Positions 1-8,550 of a stretch of DNA of 64,000 nucleotides are shown here, piece by piece. Numbering within the stretch: position 1 is the stretch's first letter; every line of letters starts with the position of its first letter. The stretch is from Sphingomonas sp. RIT328 (lineage in GTDB: Bacteria > Pseudomonadota > Alphaproteobacteria > Sphingomonadales > Sphingomonadaceae). The stretch covers positions 62,001 through 126,000 of the forward strand of contig NZ_JFYV01000034.1 in assembly GCF_000632225.1 (NCBI RefSeq), in the 5' to 3' direction. Below the pieces are notes generated by a model that saw only the letters and a list, made by a program, of their open reading frames with translations, was not told the origin of the DNA and did not search any database. A program made the position numbers and the translations under genes.

Positions 1-570
1 GCTGAGGAAGCGGCGGTAGCCGATCGCGGTGACGCGCACCCGCGTCACCACCCGGCGCAGGTCGAAGACGCGATTGGCGTCGAGCCGCTCCTCGCAATCG
101 TCGAGCTCGTCGCCGAGGTCGGCGACATGCGGATCGAGGTCGGTGGTGATCGCGGTCGCCACCGCGGCGATGAAGTCGCCGGGGTCGACGATCGTGCCAG
201 CCGCGATCTGCGTCTCGACGTCGGCGATGCCGATCAGCGGCCGCCGCGTCACCGAATAGACGCGCCCCTTGATCGCCCAGATCCGCACGGAGGCGAGCGG
301 ATCGCCGCTCGCCATCTCCTCCGACGACCGGCCGCGCAGGTTGAGCAGCGCGCCATCGGCAAAGGCTTCGCAGCGCGGCCGCGTCTCCGAAGCGGTGAGC
401 GCGTCGACGACGTAATCATCGAGTTTGGCGGCATCGCGCAGCCAGGCCTGCGCCTCCGCCTCGTTGCTGGTGAGATGCACCCAGACGAAATCGGCGGTGC
501 AGGCGAGCGCCTCCTTGACCGCGACGCGCTCGACCGCGCCGCCGGTCACGCGATAGCCGAATCCGCTCAT
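1..570 (-). CDS. CorA/ZntB-type divalent cation transporter, N-terminal part
   Basis: The reading frame runs off the left edge, so only the first 190 codons are present. The visible part is the cytoplasmic domain typical of CorA/ZntB transporters: an Ala/Glu-rich start, a WVHL segment near residue 30, a LDDYVVDALTA-like helix, and the strand pair RIWAIKGRVYSVTRR, which matches the ZntB/CorA core. The membrane helices and the GxN motif lie outside the window. The ATG overlaps the stop of the siroheme synthase gene by four bases (ATGA), so it is the last gene of the argH-lysA operon. The metal (Zn, Mg, Ni or Co) cannot be decided from this part. Confidence 0.75.
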   Translation of the reverse strand, partial: MSGFGYRVTGGAVERVAVKEALACTADFVWVHLTSNEAEAQAWLRDAAKLDDYVVDALTASETRPRCEAFADGALLNLRGRSSEEMASGDPLASVRIWAIKGRVYSVTRRPLIGIADVETQIAAGTIVDPGDFIAAVATAITTDLDPHVADLGDELDDCEERLDANRVFDLRRVVTRVRVTAIGYRRFLS

Positions 571-1331
571 GCCATCACCAATTCGACGGTCAGCCCCTCG
601 CCCGCCGCCGCCGCGGGCCAGGCCTCGCGCGCCGCATCGGCACGGGCGCGGTCGAGGATCGCGGCGGGCACGCCGGGATGGTGGATGACGCGATCGGCAT
701 TGGCGAGCGCACGCGCCTGCCGCAACGTCAGATCGTCGGGATCGGGCGAGCCGAGCGTGATGCGGACATGGCCGCGGCCGCGCGGCTGGTCCGCGGCGAG
801 CCAGCCGTCGACATCGACGTCCGCGACAGCGCCGAGCGGATCGAGCGGGCCACCCGCCGCCATCGCCGCGCCGAGCGCGCGTCGCCGCTCGCCGCCATCG
901 GGGTAGCGCGCGCGCAACGCCGGCCGCGCCGCATGCAGCCGGGTGGCGAGCGCGCCGAGCCCGGCGGGCAGCCATGCCTCGAGCCGCTGGCGCAGCGCCG
1001 CCGCCAGCCCCGCCGACACGCCGCCGGTGCCGATCGCGACGAGGACCGGATCGCGATCGACGATCGCGGGCGTGGTGAAATCGCACAATTCGGGCCGGTC
1101 GACCGCGTTGACGAGGATGCCGCGCGCCCTGAGCCGCCCGACCGCCGCCACCGCCGCATCCTCCTCCTCGATCGCGACCACCGCCAGCGCCGCATCGACC
1201 TCCTCGCCGACGATCACCGCGCCGGCGCGGTCGAGCAGCCGCCGCTTGGCCTCGGCCGGCTCGCCGGTGCCGAGCAGGATCACCGGACGGCCCGCCAGCC
1301 GCACGAACAGCGGCAGGCTGTGCAGCGTCAC
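567..1331 (-). CDS. Siroheme synthase, precorrin-2 dehydrogenase/ferrochelatase part with degenerate methyltransferase tail
   Basis: 254 residues. The first 150 or so match the CysG N-terminal/Met8p family: a Rossmann NAD-binding start (VILLGTGEPAEAKRRLL, residues 17-33) and the conserved NAVDRPELCDF segment near 115. This enzyme oxidises precorrin-2 to sirohydrochlorin and inserts iron, giving siroheme for sulfite or nitrite reductase. The last 65 or so residues resemble only the first strand and helices of the SAM-dependent uroporphyrinogen methyltransferase domain (HVRITLGSPDPDDLTL), which is normally about 250 residues; the glycine-rich GAGPGD loop is altered. A separate methyltransferase gene would therefore be needed. 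It overlaps lysA upstream and the transporter downstream by four bases each. Confidence 0.8.
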   Translation of the reverse strand: MTLHSLPLFVRLAGRPVILLGTGEPAEAKRRLLDRAGAVIVGEEVDAALAVVAIEEEDAAVAAVGRLRARGILVNAVDRPELCDFTTPAIVDRDPVLVAIGTGGVSAGLAAALRQRLEAWLPAGLGALATRLHAARPALRARYPDGGERRRALGAAMAAGGPLDPLGAVADVDVDGWLAADQPRGRGHVRITLGSPDPDDLTLRQARALANADRVIHHPGVPAAILDRARADAAREAWPAAAAGEGLTVELVMA

Positions 1332-2605
1332 GCCGGATCGCGTCCCGGCATCAGCCAGTCGGGGACGCGCTCGGCGGCGAGGATCGTCTCCGCGGCGATC
1401 CGGTCGGCGACCACCGCGAACCGGTTGCCGTCGACCAGCACCTCGGGCACCAGCGCGCGGCTGTTGTAGGTCGACGCCATCGTCGCGCCATAGGCGCCCG
1501 CTGTGCGGAACACTGCAAGGTCGCCGCTCACCACCGCATCGATGTCGCGCCCCATCGCGAAGGTATCGCCGCTCTCGCAGACCGGCCCGGCGATATTGGC
1601 CGTCATCCGCTCGCCGCTCGGCGCGACCGCGTCGAAATCGTGCCAGGCATCGTAAAGCGCGGGGCGGGCGAGGTCGTTCATCGCCGCATCGACGATGACA
1701 TAGGGATTGGTGACGCCCGGCTTGACCCAGATCACCTCGGTGAGCAGCACGCCGGCATTGCCGGCGATGACCCGGCCGGGCTCGAACATCAGCTCGACGT
1801 CCCAGCCTTCCGTCACCCGCGCGACCATCGCGCCGTAATCGGCCGGGCTCGGCAGCGTGTCGCCGGCCTTGTACGGCACGCCGAGCCCGCCGCCGAGATC
1901 GACATGGGTGATGCGATGCCCCGCCGCGCGCAGCTCGGCGACGAGCACGCCGATGCGGCGATAGGCTTCCTCGAGCCGCGACAGATCGGCGAGCTGGCTG
2001 CCGATGTGGCAGGCGACACCGCGCAGATCGAGCCCGTCGAGCGGCGCGAGCCGTGCGAACATCGCCGCCGCCTGGTCGATCGGCACGCCGAACTTGTTCT
2101 CGGCGCGCCCGGTCGAGATCTTGGCATGCGTGCCGGCGTCGACATCGGGATTGACGCGCAGCACCGCCGGCGCGCGCTTGCCCTTGGCATGGGCGAGCCG
2201 CGCGAGGACGACGCCTTCCTCCTCCAGCTCGAGGTTGAACTGGCCGATGCCCTCGTCGAGCCCGCGCGACAGCTCGGCCCGGGTCTTGCCGACGCCCGAG
2301 AAGACGATGTCCGCCGCCGGTATGCCGGCGGCCAGCGCGCGCGCCATCTCGCCGCCCGACACGACGTCGGCGCCATAGCCTTCCTCGGCGAGCAGGCGCA
2401 GCACCGCGACATTGGGATTGGCCTTGATCGCATACGCCAGGTGGATGCGGCCGAGCGGCTTCAGCCCCTCGCGAAACACCTGCGCGTGGCGGCGGAAGGT
2501 CGCGGTGGAATAGACATAGACCGGCGTCCCCACCTCATCGGCGATACGGGTCAGCGGCACGTCCTCGCAGTGCAGGATGCCGTCGCGGTGGTCGAAATGG
2601 TTCAT
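1328..2605 (-). CDS. lysA: Diaminopimelate decarboxylase
   Basis: 425 residues, normal length. It decarboxylates meso-diaminopimelate to L-lysine, the last step of lysine synthesis, using pyridoxal phosphate in the cytoplasm. Visible signatures of fold-III decarboxylases: YAIKAN with the PLP lysine at K61, HIGSQ at 200-204, the phosphate-binding GGGLG at 238-242, EPGR at 275-278, and CESGD with the catalytic cysteine C343 supplied to the partner subunit. It starts 22 bases after the small lipoprotein gene and overlaps the siroheme synthase gene by ATGA, so lysine, arginine and siroheme genes share a transcript. Confidence 0.97.
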   Translation of the reverse strand: MNHFDHRDGILHCEDVPLTRIADEVGTPVYVYSTATFRRHAQVFREGLKPLGRIHLAYAIKANPNVAVLRLLAEEGYGADVVSGGEMARALAAGIPAADIVFSGVGKTRAELSRGLDEGIGQFNLELEEEGVVLARLAHAKGKRAPAVLRVNPDVDAGTHAKISTGRAENKFGVPIDQAAAMFARLAPLDGLDLRGVACHIGSQLADLSRLEEAYRRIGVLVAELRAAGHRITHVDLGGGLGVPYKAGDTLPSPADYGAMVARVTEGWDVELMFEPGRVIAGNAGVLLTEVIWVKPGVTNPYVIVDAAMNDLARPALYDAWHDFDAVAPSGERMTANIAGPVCESGDTFAMGRDIDAVVSGDLAVFRTAGAYGATMASTYNSRALVPEVLVDGNRFAVVADRIAAETILAAERVPDWLMPGRDPA

Positions 2606-2627
2606 CGGGCGTGGATCGATTCGAATG

Positions 2628-2876
2628 TTAGTTGGGCGGCAGATCGAAATCGTCGGCGCGCCGCTGTTCGGAATTGCGCAGCAGCTCGTCGCTGCGCTGC
2701 GGTCGCTGCTGCGTCGTCGGCGTGATCAGCTGCGCCGGCGTCGGCGTCGCCTTGGCGCCGTAAGGCGCGACCGGCAGCGGCCGGCCCGGCGCGGGCTGCA
2801 ATTCCTTGGCGGCGCCGCAGCCGGCGAGCACCAGCAGCAGCGAGACGACGGGGACGAAGGCGATCGGACGTTTCAT
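2628..2876 (-). CDS. Small lipoprotein, LptM-like
   Basis: 82 residues: a charged start, a hydrophobic core and a lipobox LAGC with the acylated cysteine at about residue 20, followed by a Pro/Ala/Gln-rich tail with no fold signal. A short lipoprotein between argH and lysA is a recurrent arrangement in proteobacteria, and many of these belong to the LptM (YifL) family that helps mature the LPS export channel LptD. The usual CGxKGPL start is altered here ([12 protein letters not shown]), so the assignment rests mainly on position and size. Its ATG overlaps the argH stop (ATGA), implying translational coupling. Confidence 0.65.
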   Translation of the reverse strand: MKRPIAFVPVVSLLLVLAGCGAAKELQPAPGRPLPVAPYGAKATPTPAQLITPTTQQRPQRSDELLRNSEQRRADDFDLPPN

Positions 2877-4258
2877 CGCAGACTCTCCCGCGCCGCGGCG
2901 ATCGCGGCGCGCACATTGGCGGGCGCGGTGCCGCCGAAGCTCGTCCGGCTGGCGACCGAGGCATCGACCGACAGCACGTCGTACAGGCTCTGGTTGACGC
3001 GGGGATCGATCGCCTCGAACTCGGCATAGGGCAGTTCGTCGAGCCGCACGCCCAGCTCCTCGGCGCGCTTGACCGCGCGGCCGGTGACGTGATGCGCCTC
3101 GCGGAACGGCAGCCCCGCCTCGCGCACCAGCCAGTCGGCGAAATCGGTCGCGGTCGCGAAGCCGCTCTCGGCGAGGCCGCGCATCCGGTCGGTGCGGAAG
3201 GTCGCGCTGGCGATCATCCCGGTCATCGCCGCGATCGACAGGCCGAGCAGGTCATGGCATTCGAACACCGGCGGCTTGTCGTCCTGCATGTCCTTCGAAT
3301 AGGCGAGCGGCAGGCCCTTCATCGTCACCATCAGGCTGGTCATGCAGCCCATGATCCGCCCGGCATGGCCGCGCACCAGCTCGGCGGCATCGGGATTGCG
3401 CTTCTGCGGCATGATCGAGCTGCCCGTCGACCATTGATCCGAGAGGGCGACGAAGCCGAACGGCTGCGACGCCCACAGCACGAATTCCTCGGCGAGCCGC
3501 GACAGATGCAGCGCGGTCTGTGTCGCCGCGGTGAGATAGTCGAGCGCGAAGTCGCGGTCGCTCACCGCATCGAGGCTGTTGCGCGTCGGCCCGTCGAAGC
3601 CGAGCGCGGCGGCGGTCATCGCGCGGTCGAGCGGAAAGCTCGTCCCCGCGAGCGCCGCCGAGCCGAGCGGGCAGAGGTTCATCCGCGCGCGGGCATCGCG
3701 GAAGCGCGACACGTCGCGCGCGATCATCTCGACATAGGCCATCAGATGATGGCCCAGCGTCACCGGCTGCGCGGATTGCAGATGGGTGAAGCCCGGCATC
3801 ACCGCATCGGCATGCACCTCGGCGCGGGTCAGCAAGGCGTCGGTCAGCGCGGCGAGCGCGCCGAGCACCTGATCGATCGCGTCGCGCACCCACAGGCGGA
3901 AATCGGTCGCGACCTGATCGTTGCGCGAGCGTGCGGTGTGCAGCCGCCCGGCGACCGGGCCGATCAGCGCGGCGAGCTTCGCCTCGGTCTGCATATGGAT
4001 GTCTTCGAGCGCGAGATCCTCGGCAACGCCGTTCGCCTCGTAATCCGCGGCGACCGCGTCCAGCCCGGCGTCGATCGCCGCGGCATCCTCGGCCGCGACG
4101 ATGCCCTGCTGCGCGAGCATCGCGACATGCGCCTTCGATCCGGCGATATCCTGTCGCCACATCCGCTTGTCGAACGGGATTGACGCGTTAATCTCCCGCA
4201 TCACCGCGGCGGGCCCTTCGGCGAACCTGCCGCCCCACATCGAATTGGAACCGCTCAT
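2873..4258 (-). CDS. argH: Argininosuccinate lyase
   Basis: 461 residues from the ATG at 4258. It cleaves argininosuccinate to arginine and fumarate, the last step of arginine synthesis. Family marks: the WGGRF start (residues 8-12), HTARSRND (107-114), GFTHLQ (156-161) and the fumarase/lyase signature [12 protein letters not shown] (279-290). The frame stays open further upstream, but those residues have no family similarity. A second ATG at 4240, just before WGGRF, is also possible. First gene of the operon that continues to lysA, the siroheme synthase and the CorA-like gene. Its start codon overlaps that of the divergent tlpA-like gene. Confidence 0.96.
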   Translation of the reverse strand: MSGSNSMWGGRFAEGPAAVMREINASIPFDKRMWRQDIAGSKAHVAMLAQQGIVAAEDAAAIDAGLDAVAADYEANGVAEDLALEDIHMQTEAKLAALIGPVAGRLHTARSRNDQVATDFRLWVRDAIDQVLGALAALTDALLTRAEVHADAVMPGFTHLQSAQPVTLGHHLMAYVEMIARDVSRFRDARARMNLCPLGSAALAGTSFPLDRAMTAAALGFDGPTRNSLDAVSDRDFALDYLTAATQTALHLSRLAEEFVLWASQPFGFVALSDQWSTGSSIMPQKRNPDAAELVRGHAGRIMGCMTSLMVTMKGLPLAYSKDMQDDKPPVFECHDLLGLSIAAMTGMIASATFRTDRMRGLAESGFATATDFADWLVREAGLPFREAHHVTGRAVKRAEELGVRLDELPYAEFEAIDPRVNQSLYDVLSVDASVASRTSFGGTAPANVRAAIAAARESLR

Positions 4259-4850
4259 GCTCCCGGCCTCTTCCACGCGCGTCGCGATCGTCTGTCTCCT
4301 GGCGCTCACCGCCGCGGGCTGCGATAGGCAAAGCACGTCCTCCGGGCAAGCGAACGCGCAAGCCGATGCGACCACCGTATCGCCCGACGAGGCGACCGGC
4401 ACCAGTTCCGGCGCGGCAATCGGCCTCGATCGCAGCCACAAGGGCACCGCGGCGCCGACCACCCCCTTCACCGATGCCGCGGGCAAGCCGGTGACGCTCG
4501 CCGCCTTCCGCGGCCAGCCGGTGCTGGTCAATCTGTGGGCGACCTGGTGCGGCCCCTGCGTCGCCGAGCTGCCGACGCTCGAGGCGCTGGCGAAGAGCGG
4601 CCATATCCGCATCGCCGCGATCAGCCAGGACAGCGCCGCCGGCGCCGACGTTCCCGCCTTCCTCAAGGCGCATGGCGCACCGACGCTCGTCCCCTATCAC
4701 GACAAGGCGATGGCGCTGGCGACGGGCTGGGGCGCGACGCTGCCGACGACGGTGCTGTTCGACGCTGCGGGCAAGGAGGTGTGGCGCTGGAACGGCGGCA
4801 ACGACTGGAACAGCGCCGCGGCGGCCAAGCTGATCGCCGAGGCGGGGTGA
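4257..4850 (+). CDS. TlpA/ResA-like thiol-disulfide oxidoreductase, lipoprotein
   Basis: 197 residues. A signal sequence ends in a lipobox (TAAGC, C22), then a low-complexity Ser/Thr/Ala linker to about residue 60, then a thioredoxin fold of the AhpC/TSA-Redoxin type with the active site WCGPC at 97-101 and the cis-proline region LPTTVLF near 165. Such anchored periplasmic thioredoxins reduce cysteines, for example during cytochrome c maturation or copper-site assembly; the partner is unknown here. The ATG lies 6 bases after a GGAA. The frame is open upstream but those codons lie inside argH on the other strand, so the lipoprotein start is preferred. Confidence 0.85.
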   Translation: MLPASSTRVAIVCLLALTAAGCDRQSTSSGQANAQADATTVSPDEATGTSSGAAIGLDRSHKGTAAPTTPFTDAAGKPVTLAAFRGQPVLVNLWATWCGPCVAELPTLEALAKSGHIRIAAISQDSAAGADVPAFLKAHGAPTLVPYHDKAMALATGWGATLPTTVLFDAAGKEVWRWNGGNDWNSAAAAKLIAEAG

Positions 4851-5142
4851 GCCTGATTCGCGGGATGGTGATTGCGTGGGCAGGCGGGCGTGCCCTCGAA
4901 TGCAATCCGGCCGGGGAAGGTTGAGGCTCGCTGCCCGCCATCACGTCCGGGCTGGAAAGGCGCGGCTCTGCAGGTGATGTCTCCCTGGGGAGGGGTGCGC
5001 TTCGCCACGCTCAGCGCGAACGGCAATTATATCGGGATCGGCCATCCCCCCGCCGTTAGTCCTGAGCTCGTCGAAGGGCGGGGTTCCGCAGGTTGACTTG
5101 CGAGGGACCCACTCGGCGACCCGATATGCGCTTCCAACGCGA
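4851..5142. repeat. Intergenic region with inverted repeat
   Basis: 292 bases between the tlpA-like gene and the YecD-like gene, with no convincing gene. It holds an imperfect inverted repeat, arms at about 5000-5023 and 5053-5079, of the CTTCGnCAnGCTCAG / CTGAGCnnGTCGAAG type common between genes of sphingomonads. Related copies occur at 12538-12650 and 38094-38185. It may act as a bidirectional terminator between the convergent genes; that role is inferred. Confidence 0.6.
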
Positions 5143-5700
5143 TCAGCTGAGGGTGACCGTCTCCAGTTTCACCACCCGCGCGATCTGCGGCAGGATCTCC
5201 CGCACCGCAAAGTCGTGCAGCTCGGCCGAGCGCGACGTGCTCGCATCCTCGACGACGACCACGTCATAGGACAATTCCCACGCGACGCGCGCCGTCGACT
5301 CGACGCCGAAATTCGTCGCGATGCCGGCGATCACCACCGTCTTCACGCCGCGGCGGCGCAGCAGCAGATCAAGGTCGGTGCCGGTAAAGGCACCCCAATG
5401 ATGCTTGAGCACGACGAGGTCGCCGTCCTGCCGCAGCCCGTCGACCAAGGCGCTGAACGCCGGCGGCGTCCCCTCGGCCGGCAGGCGGGGCTGGTCGACA
5501 TTGAGGCTCGGCATCGTCTCGGGCGTGACGCCGACGTGGACGAGCACCACCGGCGCGCCCGCCTTGCGGAACCGCGCGGCGAGCGTCTTGCCCGCGGCGA
5601 CGACGGCGTCGGCGCTGTGCGGCCCCTTGTCGCCGGCAACGATGCCGTCTTGCAGGTCGATGAGGATCAGGGCGGTGGAGCGGGGATCGAAGGTCGGCAT
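5143..5700 (-). CDS. Isochorismatase-family hydrolase, YecD-like
   Basis: 185 residues, a single cysteine-hydrolase-fold domain. The catalytic aspartate (LILIDLQ, D15) and lysine (VLKHHWGAF, K99) are present, but the cysteine of the usual GxxTNxCVxxT is glycine (ATNFGVESTAR, G132). The same glycine is found in the E. coli YecD family, which this protein resembles along its length (WGAFTGTDL, WELSYDVVVVEDA), so the change is a family trait rather than damage. The substrate is unknown. It lies 7 bases downstream of the DUF429 gene and is probably co-transcribed with it. Confidence 0.8.
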   Translation of the reverse strand: MPTFDPRSTALILIDLQDGIVAGDKGPHSADAVVAAGKTLAARFRKAGAPVVLVHVGVTPETMPSLNVDQPRLPAEGTPPAFSALVDGLRQDGDLVVLKHHWGAFTGTDLDLLLRRRGVKTVVIAGIATNFGVESTARVAWELSYDVVVVEDASTSRSAELHDFAVREILPQIARVVKLETVTLS

Positions 5701-5707
5701 GTCGCGC

Positions 5708-6547
5708 TCAACCGGCCGCGCCCGCCGCGGTTCCCGGCGAGTCGCAGGGCGAGAGGGCGCGCGGCACCCAGATCGCCGAATCGTCGTCGCCATAGGCCTC
5801 CGCCTGCCCGTCGAGCGCAGTGACGCCGACCCAGGCGCAGACGATCGCGTCGAGCATGTCCTCATGCGCCTTGGCGTCGATGCCCGAAGGGCGGTCGGCA
5901 AGCGGCGGCAGGCGGTCGGCAAGCCCGTCGAACCGCGTCGCGAGCAGCGCCGCGATCCGCCGCCATTCGGCGTGGAGCAACCCGCGCCGCACCGCGAGCG
6001 GTTCGCCCGGCCAGTATTTGGCGCTGTTGCCCGCCTTGTACGGCAGGCGCCGCGCGCCACCGGCGAGCCGCACGAGCGCCGGATGCGGATAGACCTCGAT
6101 CAGGCCGCCCGCCGGCGCATCCTGCATCCGCAGCGGATATCCCGCCGCAGCGAAGCCGGCCCGCAGCCTGTCGCTCAACGCGCCCGGCCGTTCCGCGCTC
6201 GGCGAATGGGTCGCGCAATGCCAGGCGCCGAACGCCCGCGCGATCGCGTTATCCGACGGCCTTCGCGCGGTGATCGGCGTCAGCGCCAGCGGCATGTCGA
6301 TCGCGACCAGTCCGACCGGCGCTCCCGCCAGCCGCTGCGCCGCATCGAGCAGCGCCGGCACGTCGGGCACCGCCCCGGTCGGGGCGCCGTCCAGCGTCTC
6401 GCCATGCGCCAGCGCCAGGAAATGCGCATAGGACGGCGCCACCGCCCGCAACGTCCACCGCCCCGCCTGCCGCACGGCGAGCGCGACGCCGCTCGGCCGC
6501 GTCGCCGTCCACGCCGCGTCGATGCCGAGCACGACATCCATGATCAC
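5708..6547 (-). CDS. DUF429 protein, predicted RNase H-like fold
   Basis: 279 residues starting MIMDVVLGIDAAW; the third codon is also ATG and may be the true start. The first strand GIDAAW and the later IDMPLAL and DAIVCAWVG segments match the DUF429 family, which is predicted to adopt an RNase H-like nuclease fold with acidic residues in those strands. EVYPHPALVRLAG and RLPYKAG are further family marks. No biochemical role is established. The gene precedes the YecD-like hydrolase by 7 bases and is itself about 30 bases downstream of tRNA-Gln on the same strand. Confidence 0.75.
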   Translation of the reverse strand: MIMDVVLGIDAAWTATRPSGVALAVRQAGRWTLRAVAPSYAHFLALAHGETLDGAPTGAVPDVPALLDAAQRLAGAPVGLVAIDMPLALTPITARRPSDNAIARAFGAWHCATHSPSAERPGALSDRLRAGFAAAGYPLRMQDAPAGGLIEVYPHPALVRLAGGARRLPYKAGNSAKYWPGEPLAVRRGLLHAEWRRIAALLATRFDGLADRLPPLADRPSGIDAKAHEDMLDAIVCAWVGVTALDGQAEAYGDDDSAIWVPRALSPCDSPGTAAGAAG

Positions 6548-6579
6548 AGGAGATGGGAAACCGCCGGAACGGCGAAAAC

Positions 6580-6653
6580 TGGATGCCCGACAAGGATTCG
6601 AACCTTGATTGACGGAGTCAGAGTCCGCTCTCTTACCATTAGAGGATCGGGCA
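6580..6653 (-). tRNA. tRNA-Gln (anticodon CTG)
   Basis: A full cloverleaf reads on the minus strand from 6653: acceptor TGCCCGA pairs with TCGGGCA, the D arm has the AATGGTAAG loop, the anticodon stem is GCGGA/TCCGT with the 7-base loop CTCTGAC (anticodon CTG, reading CAG), and the T arm is CAAGG-TTCGAAT-CCTTG. The CCA end appears to be encoded (6580-6582). A U at the discriminator position is usual for glutamine tRNAs of proteobacteria. Confidence 0.96.
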
Positions 6654-6806
6654 ATCGCAGGCGGCGCGTTTAGGGCGGGGGTGGAGGGCTGTCAACGGCT
6701 ATCGCGCCTCGACTTGTCGCAAGGCCTTTGCCGCGCTACCTAGGGGGCAAGCACCGAGCGGGTATCGTCCCGCGACGGCAGTATAAAATAGAAAGTCACC
6801 ACGGCT

Positions 6807-7850
6807 ATGGGGGATCGATCCGCCCGAATGCCGTACCGGCAGGACACCCCTGCCCGTCCGGCGCCGAGCCGGCCGCCCCGCGGCCGCTGGTCCGATGCGC
6901 AGGCCTTCGCCGCGCTGGATCTCGGCACCAACAATTGCCGCCTGCTCATCGCGCGCCCGCAGGGCGACGGGTTCGCGGTGGTCGACGCCTTCTCGCGTAT
7001 CGTCCGCCTCGGCGAGGGACTCGCCGCGACCGGGCGGCTCAGCGATACCGCGATCGAGCGGACGATCGCCGCGCTGCGCGTCTGCGCCGACAAATTGAAG
7101 CGCCGCAACGTCACGCTGGCGCGTTCGGTAGCGACCGAGGCGTGCCGTCGCGCTGCCAATGGTACCGACTTCATCGCGCGGGCCTATGCGGAGACCGGCA
7201 TCCACCTCGACATCATCTCGGCCGAGGAAGAGGCGCGGCTCGCGGTGCTCGGCTGCCATGCGCTGATCGAGCCGGGCGACGACCCGGCGCTGATCTTCGA
7301 CATCGGCGGCGGCTCGACCGAACTCGTGCTGATCGACACCAAGCCGGGCGAGATGCCGCGCGTGCTTGACTGGCATTCGGCGCCATGGGGCGTGGTGTCG
7401 CTCACCGAACATGCCGGCGGCGGCGACGGCGAGCCGGGCCGCCTCGCCGCTTACGTGCGGATGCGCGAGATCGTCGCGGACAGCGTCGCCGATTTCGCCC
7501 GCCGCCTGCCGCGCGACGTCGCGCGGCCGCGGCTGCTCGGCACCAGCGGCACGGTGACGACGCTCGGCAGCGTCCACCTCGGCCTCAGCCATTATGATCG
7601 CGCGCAGGTCGACGGGCTGATCGTGCCGGCGGAGGCGATGCGGCGGATCAGCACCGACCTGTCGCGCAAATCGGTGCGCGAACGCGCGCAGCTCGCCTGT
7701 ATCGGGTCGGAACGCGCGGATCTCGTCGTCGCCGGCTGCGCGATCCTCGAGACGATCCTCGATCTCTGGCCGGCCGAGCGGCTCGGCATCGCCGATCGCG
7801 GCATCCGCGAAGGCATTTTGCGACGTTTGATGGGAAGCCCCAGACCATGA
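6807..7850 (+). CDS. Ppx/GppA family exopolyphosphatase / pppGpp phosphohydrolase
   Basis: 347 residues. After a proline/arginine-rich start, the ASKHA ATPase fold begins at about residue 33 with ALDLGTNNCRLLIA (phosphate-1 loop) and continues with FDIGGGSTELVLI (phosphate-2 loop) near 163. Only the N-terminal phosphatase core is present; the C-terminal HD-like half of long Ppx proteins (about 500 residues) is missing, as is typical for short alphaproteobacterial members. It hydrolyses polyphosphate and/or pppGpp and so links to the stringent response. A start at the second methionine (residue 8) is possible. It lies 13 bases before rlmE, likely one operon. Confidence 0.88.
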   Translation: MGDRSARMPYRQDTPARPAPSRPPRGRWSDAQAFAALDLGTNNCRLLIARPQGDGFAVVDAFSRIVRLGEGLAATGRLSDTAIERTIAALRVCADKLKRRNVTLARSVATEACRRAANGTDFIARAYAETGIHLDIISAEEEARLAVLGCHALIEPGDDPALIFDIGGGSTELVLIDTKPGEMPRVLDWHSAPWGVVSLTEHAGGGDGEPGRLAAYVRMREIVADSVADFARRLPRDVARPRLLGTSGTVTTLGSVHLGLSHYDRAQVDGLIVPAEAMRRISTDLSRKSVRERAQLACIGSERADLVVAGCAILETILDLWPAERLGIADRGIREGILRRLMGSPRP

Positions 7851-7863
7851 CGAGGATCAGGCG

Positions 7864-8550
7864 ATGAGCCGGGATGGCGGCGGCCTGCGCACACGGGTCA
7901 AGACGGCGCGCGGCCGCACCGCGCAATCGACGCGCTGGCTCGAACGCCAGCTCAACGACCCCTATGTCAAACGGGCCAAGGCGGAAGGCTATCGCAGCCG
8001 CGCTGCCTACAAGCTGATCGAGCTCGACGAACGGTTCGGCATCATCCGCGGGTCGAAGCGGGTCGTCGACCTCGGCATCGCGCCGGGCGGCTGGAGCCAG
8101 GTGATCCGCCGGCGGCTGCCCAAGGCGGCGGTGGTCGGCATCGACCTGCTGCCCGTCGACCCGATCGACGGCGTGACGATCTTCGAGATGGACTTCATGG
8201 ACGATGCCGCGCCGGGCAGACTGATCGAAGCGCTCGGCGGCGCACCCGATCTGGTGCTGTCGGACATGGCGGCCAACACCGTCGGTCATCCGCAGACCGA
8301 CGCGCTGCGCACGATGGCGCTGGTCGAGACCGCGCTCGCCTTCGCGGTCGAGGTGCTGGAGAAGGGCGGGACCTTCGTCTCGAAGGTCTTCGCCGGCGGC
8401 GCCGACCAGCAATTGGTAGCCGAGATGAAGCGCAACTTCGCCACCGTGAAGCACGCCAAGCCGCCGTCGAGCCGCAAGGGCTCGGTCGAGTGGTTCGTCG
8501 TCGCGCAGGGGTTCAAGGGCAGGGATCGGCCAGCGGATCAGCCTCGCTGA
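7864..8550 (+). CDS. rlmE: 23S rRNA (uridine 2552-2'-O)-methyltransferase RlmE
   Basis: 228 residues, FtsJ/RlmE family. It 2'-O-methylates U2552 of 23S rRNA in the peptidyl-transferase A-loop, using SAM, late in 50S assembly. Seen: SRAAYKL with the catalytic lysine K50, the SAM motif DLGIAPGGW (69-77), LSDMAAN with the catalytic aspartate, and KGGTFVSKVF with the second lysine. The N-terminal 20 residues are basic. It follows ppx/gppA closely. Confidence 0.95.
   Translation: MSRDGGGLRTRVKTARGRTAQSTRWLERQLNDPYVKRAKAEGYRSRAAYKLIELDERFGIIRGSKRVVDLGIAPGGWSQVIRRRLPKAAVVGIDLLPVDPIDGVTIFEMDFMDDAAPGRLIEALGGAPDLVLSDMAANTVGHPQTDALRTMALVETALAFAVEVLEKGGTFVSKVFAGGADQQLVAEMKRNFATVKHAKPPSSRKGSVEWFVVAQGFKGRDRPADQPR

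Noticed and set aside
4259..4666. N-terminal extension of argH
   Set aside because: Open frame but without similarity to the lyase family, and it overlaps the TlpA-like gene, which has clear thioredoxin motifs.
5236..5340. Missing cysteine as a sign of a dead hydrolase
   Set aside because: Gly at this place is shared with E. coli YecD, so it is a family trait.
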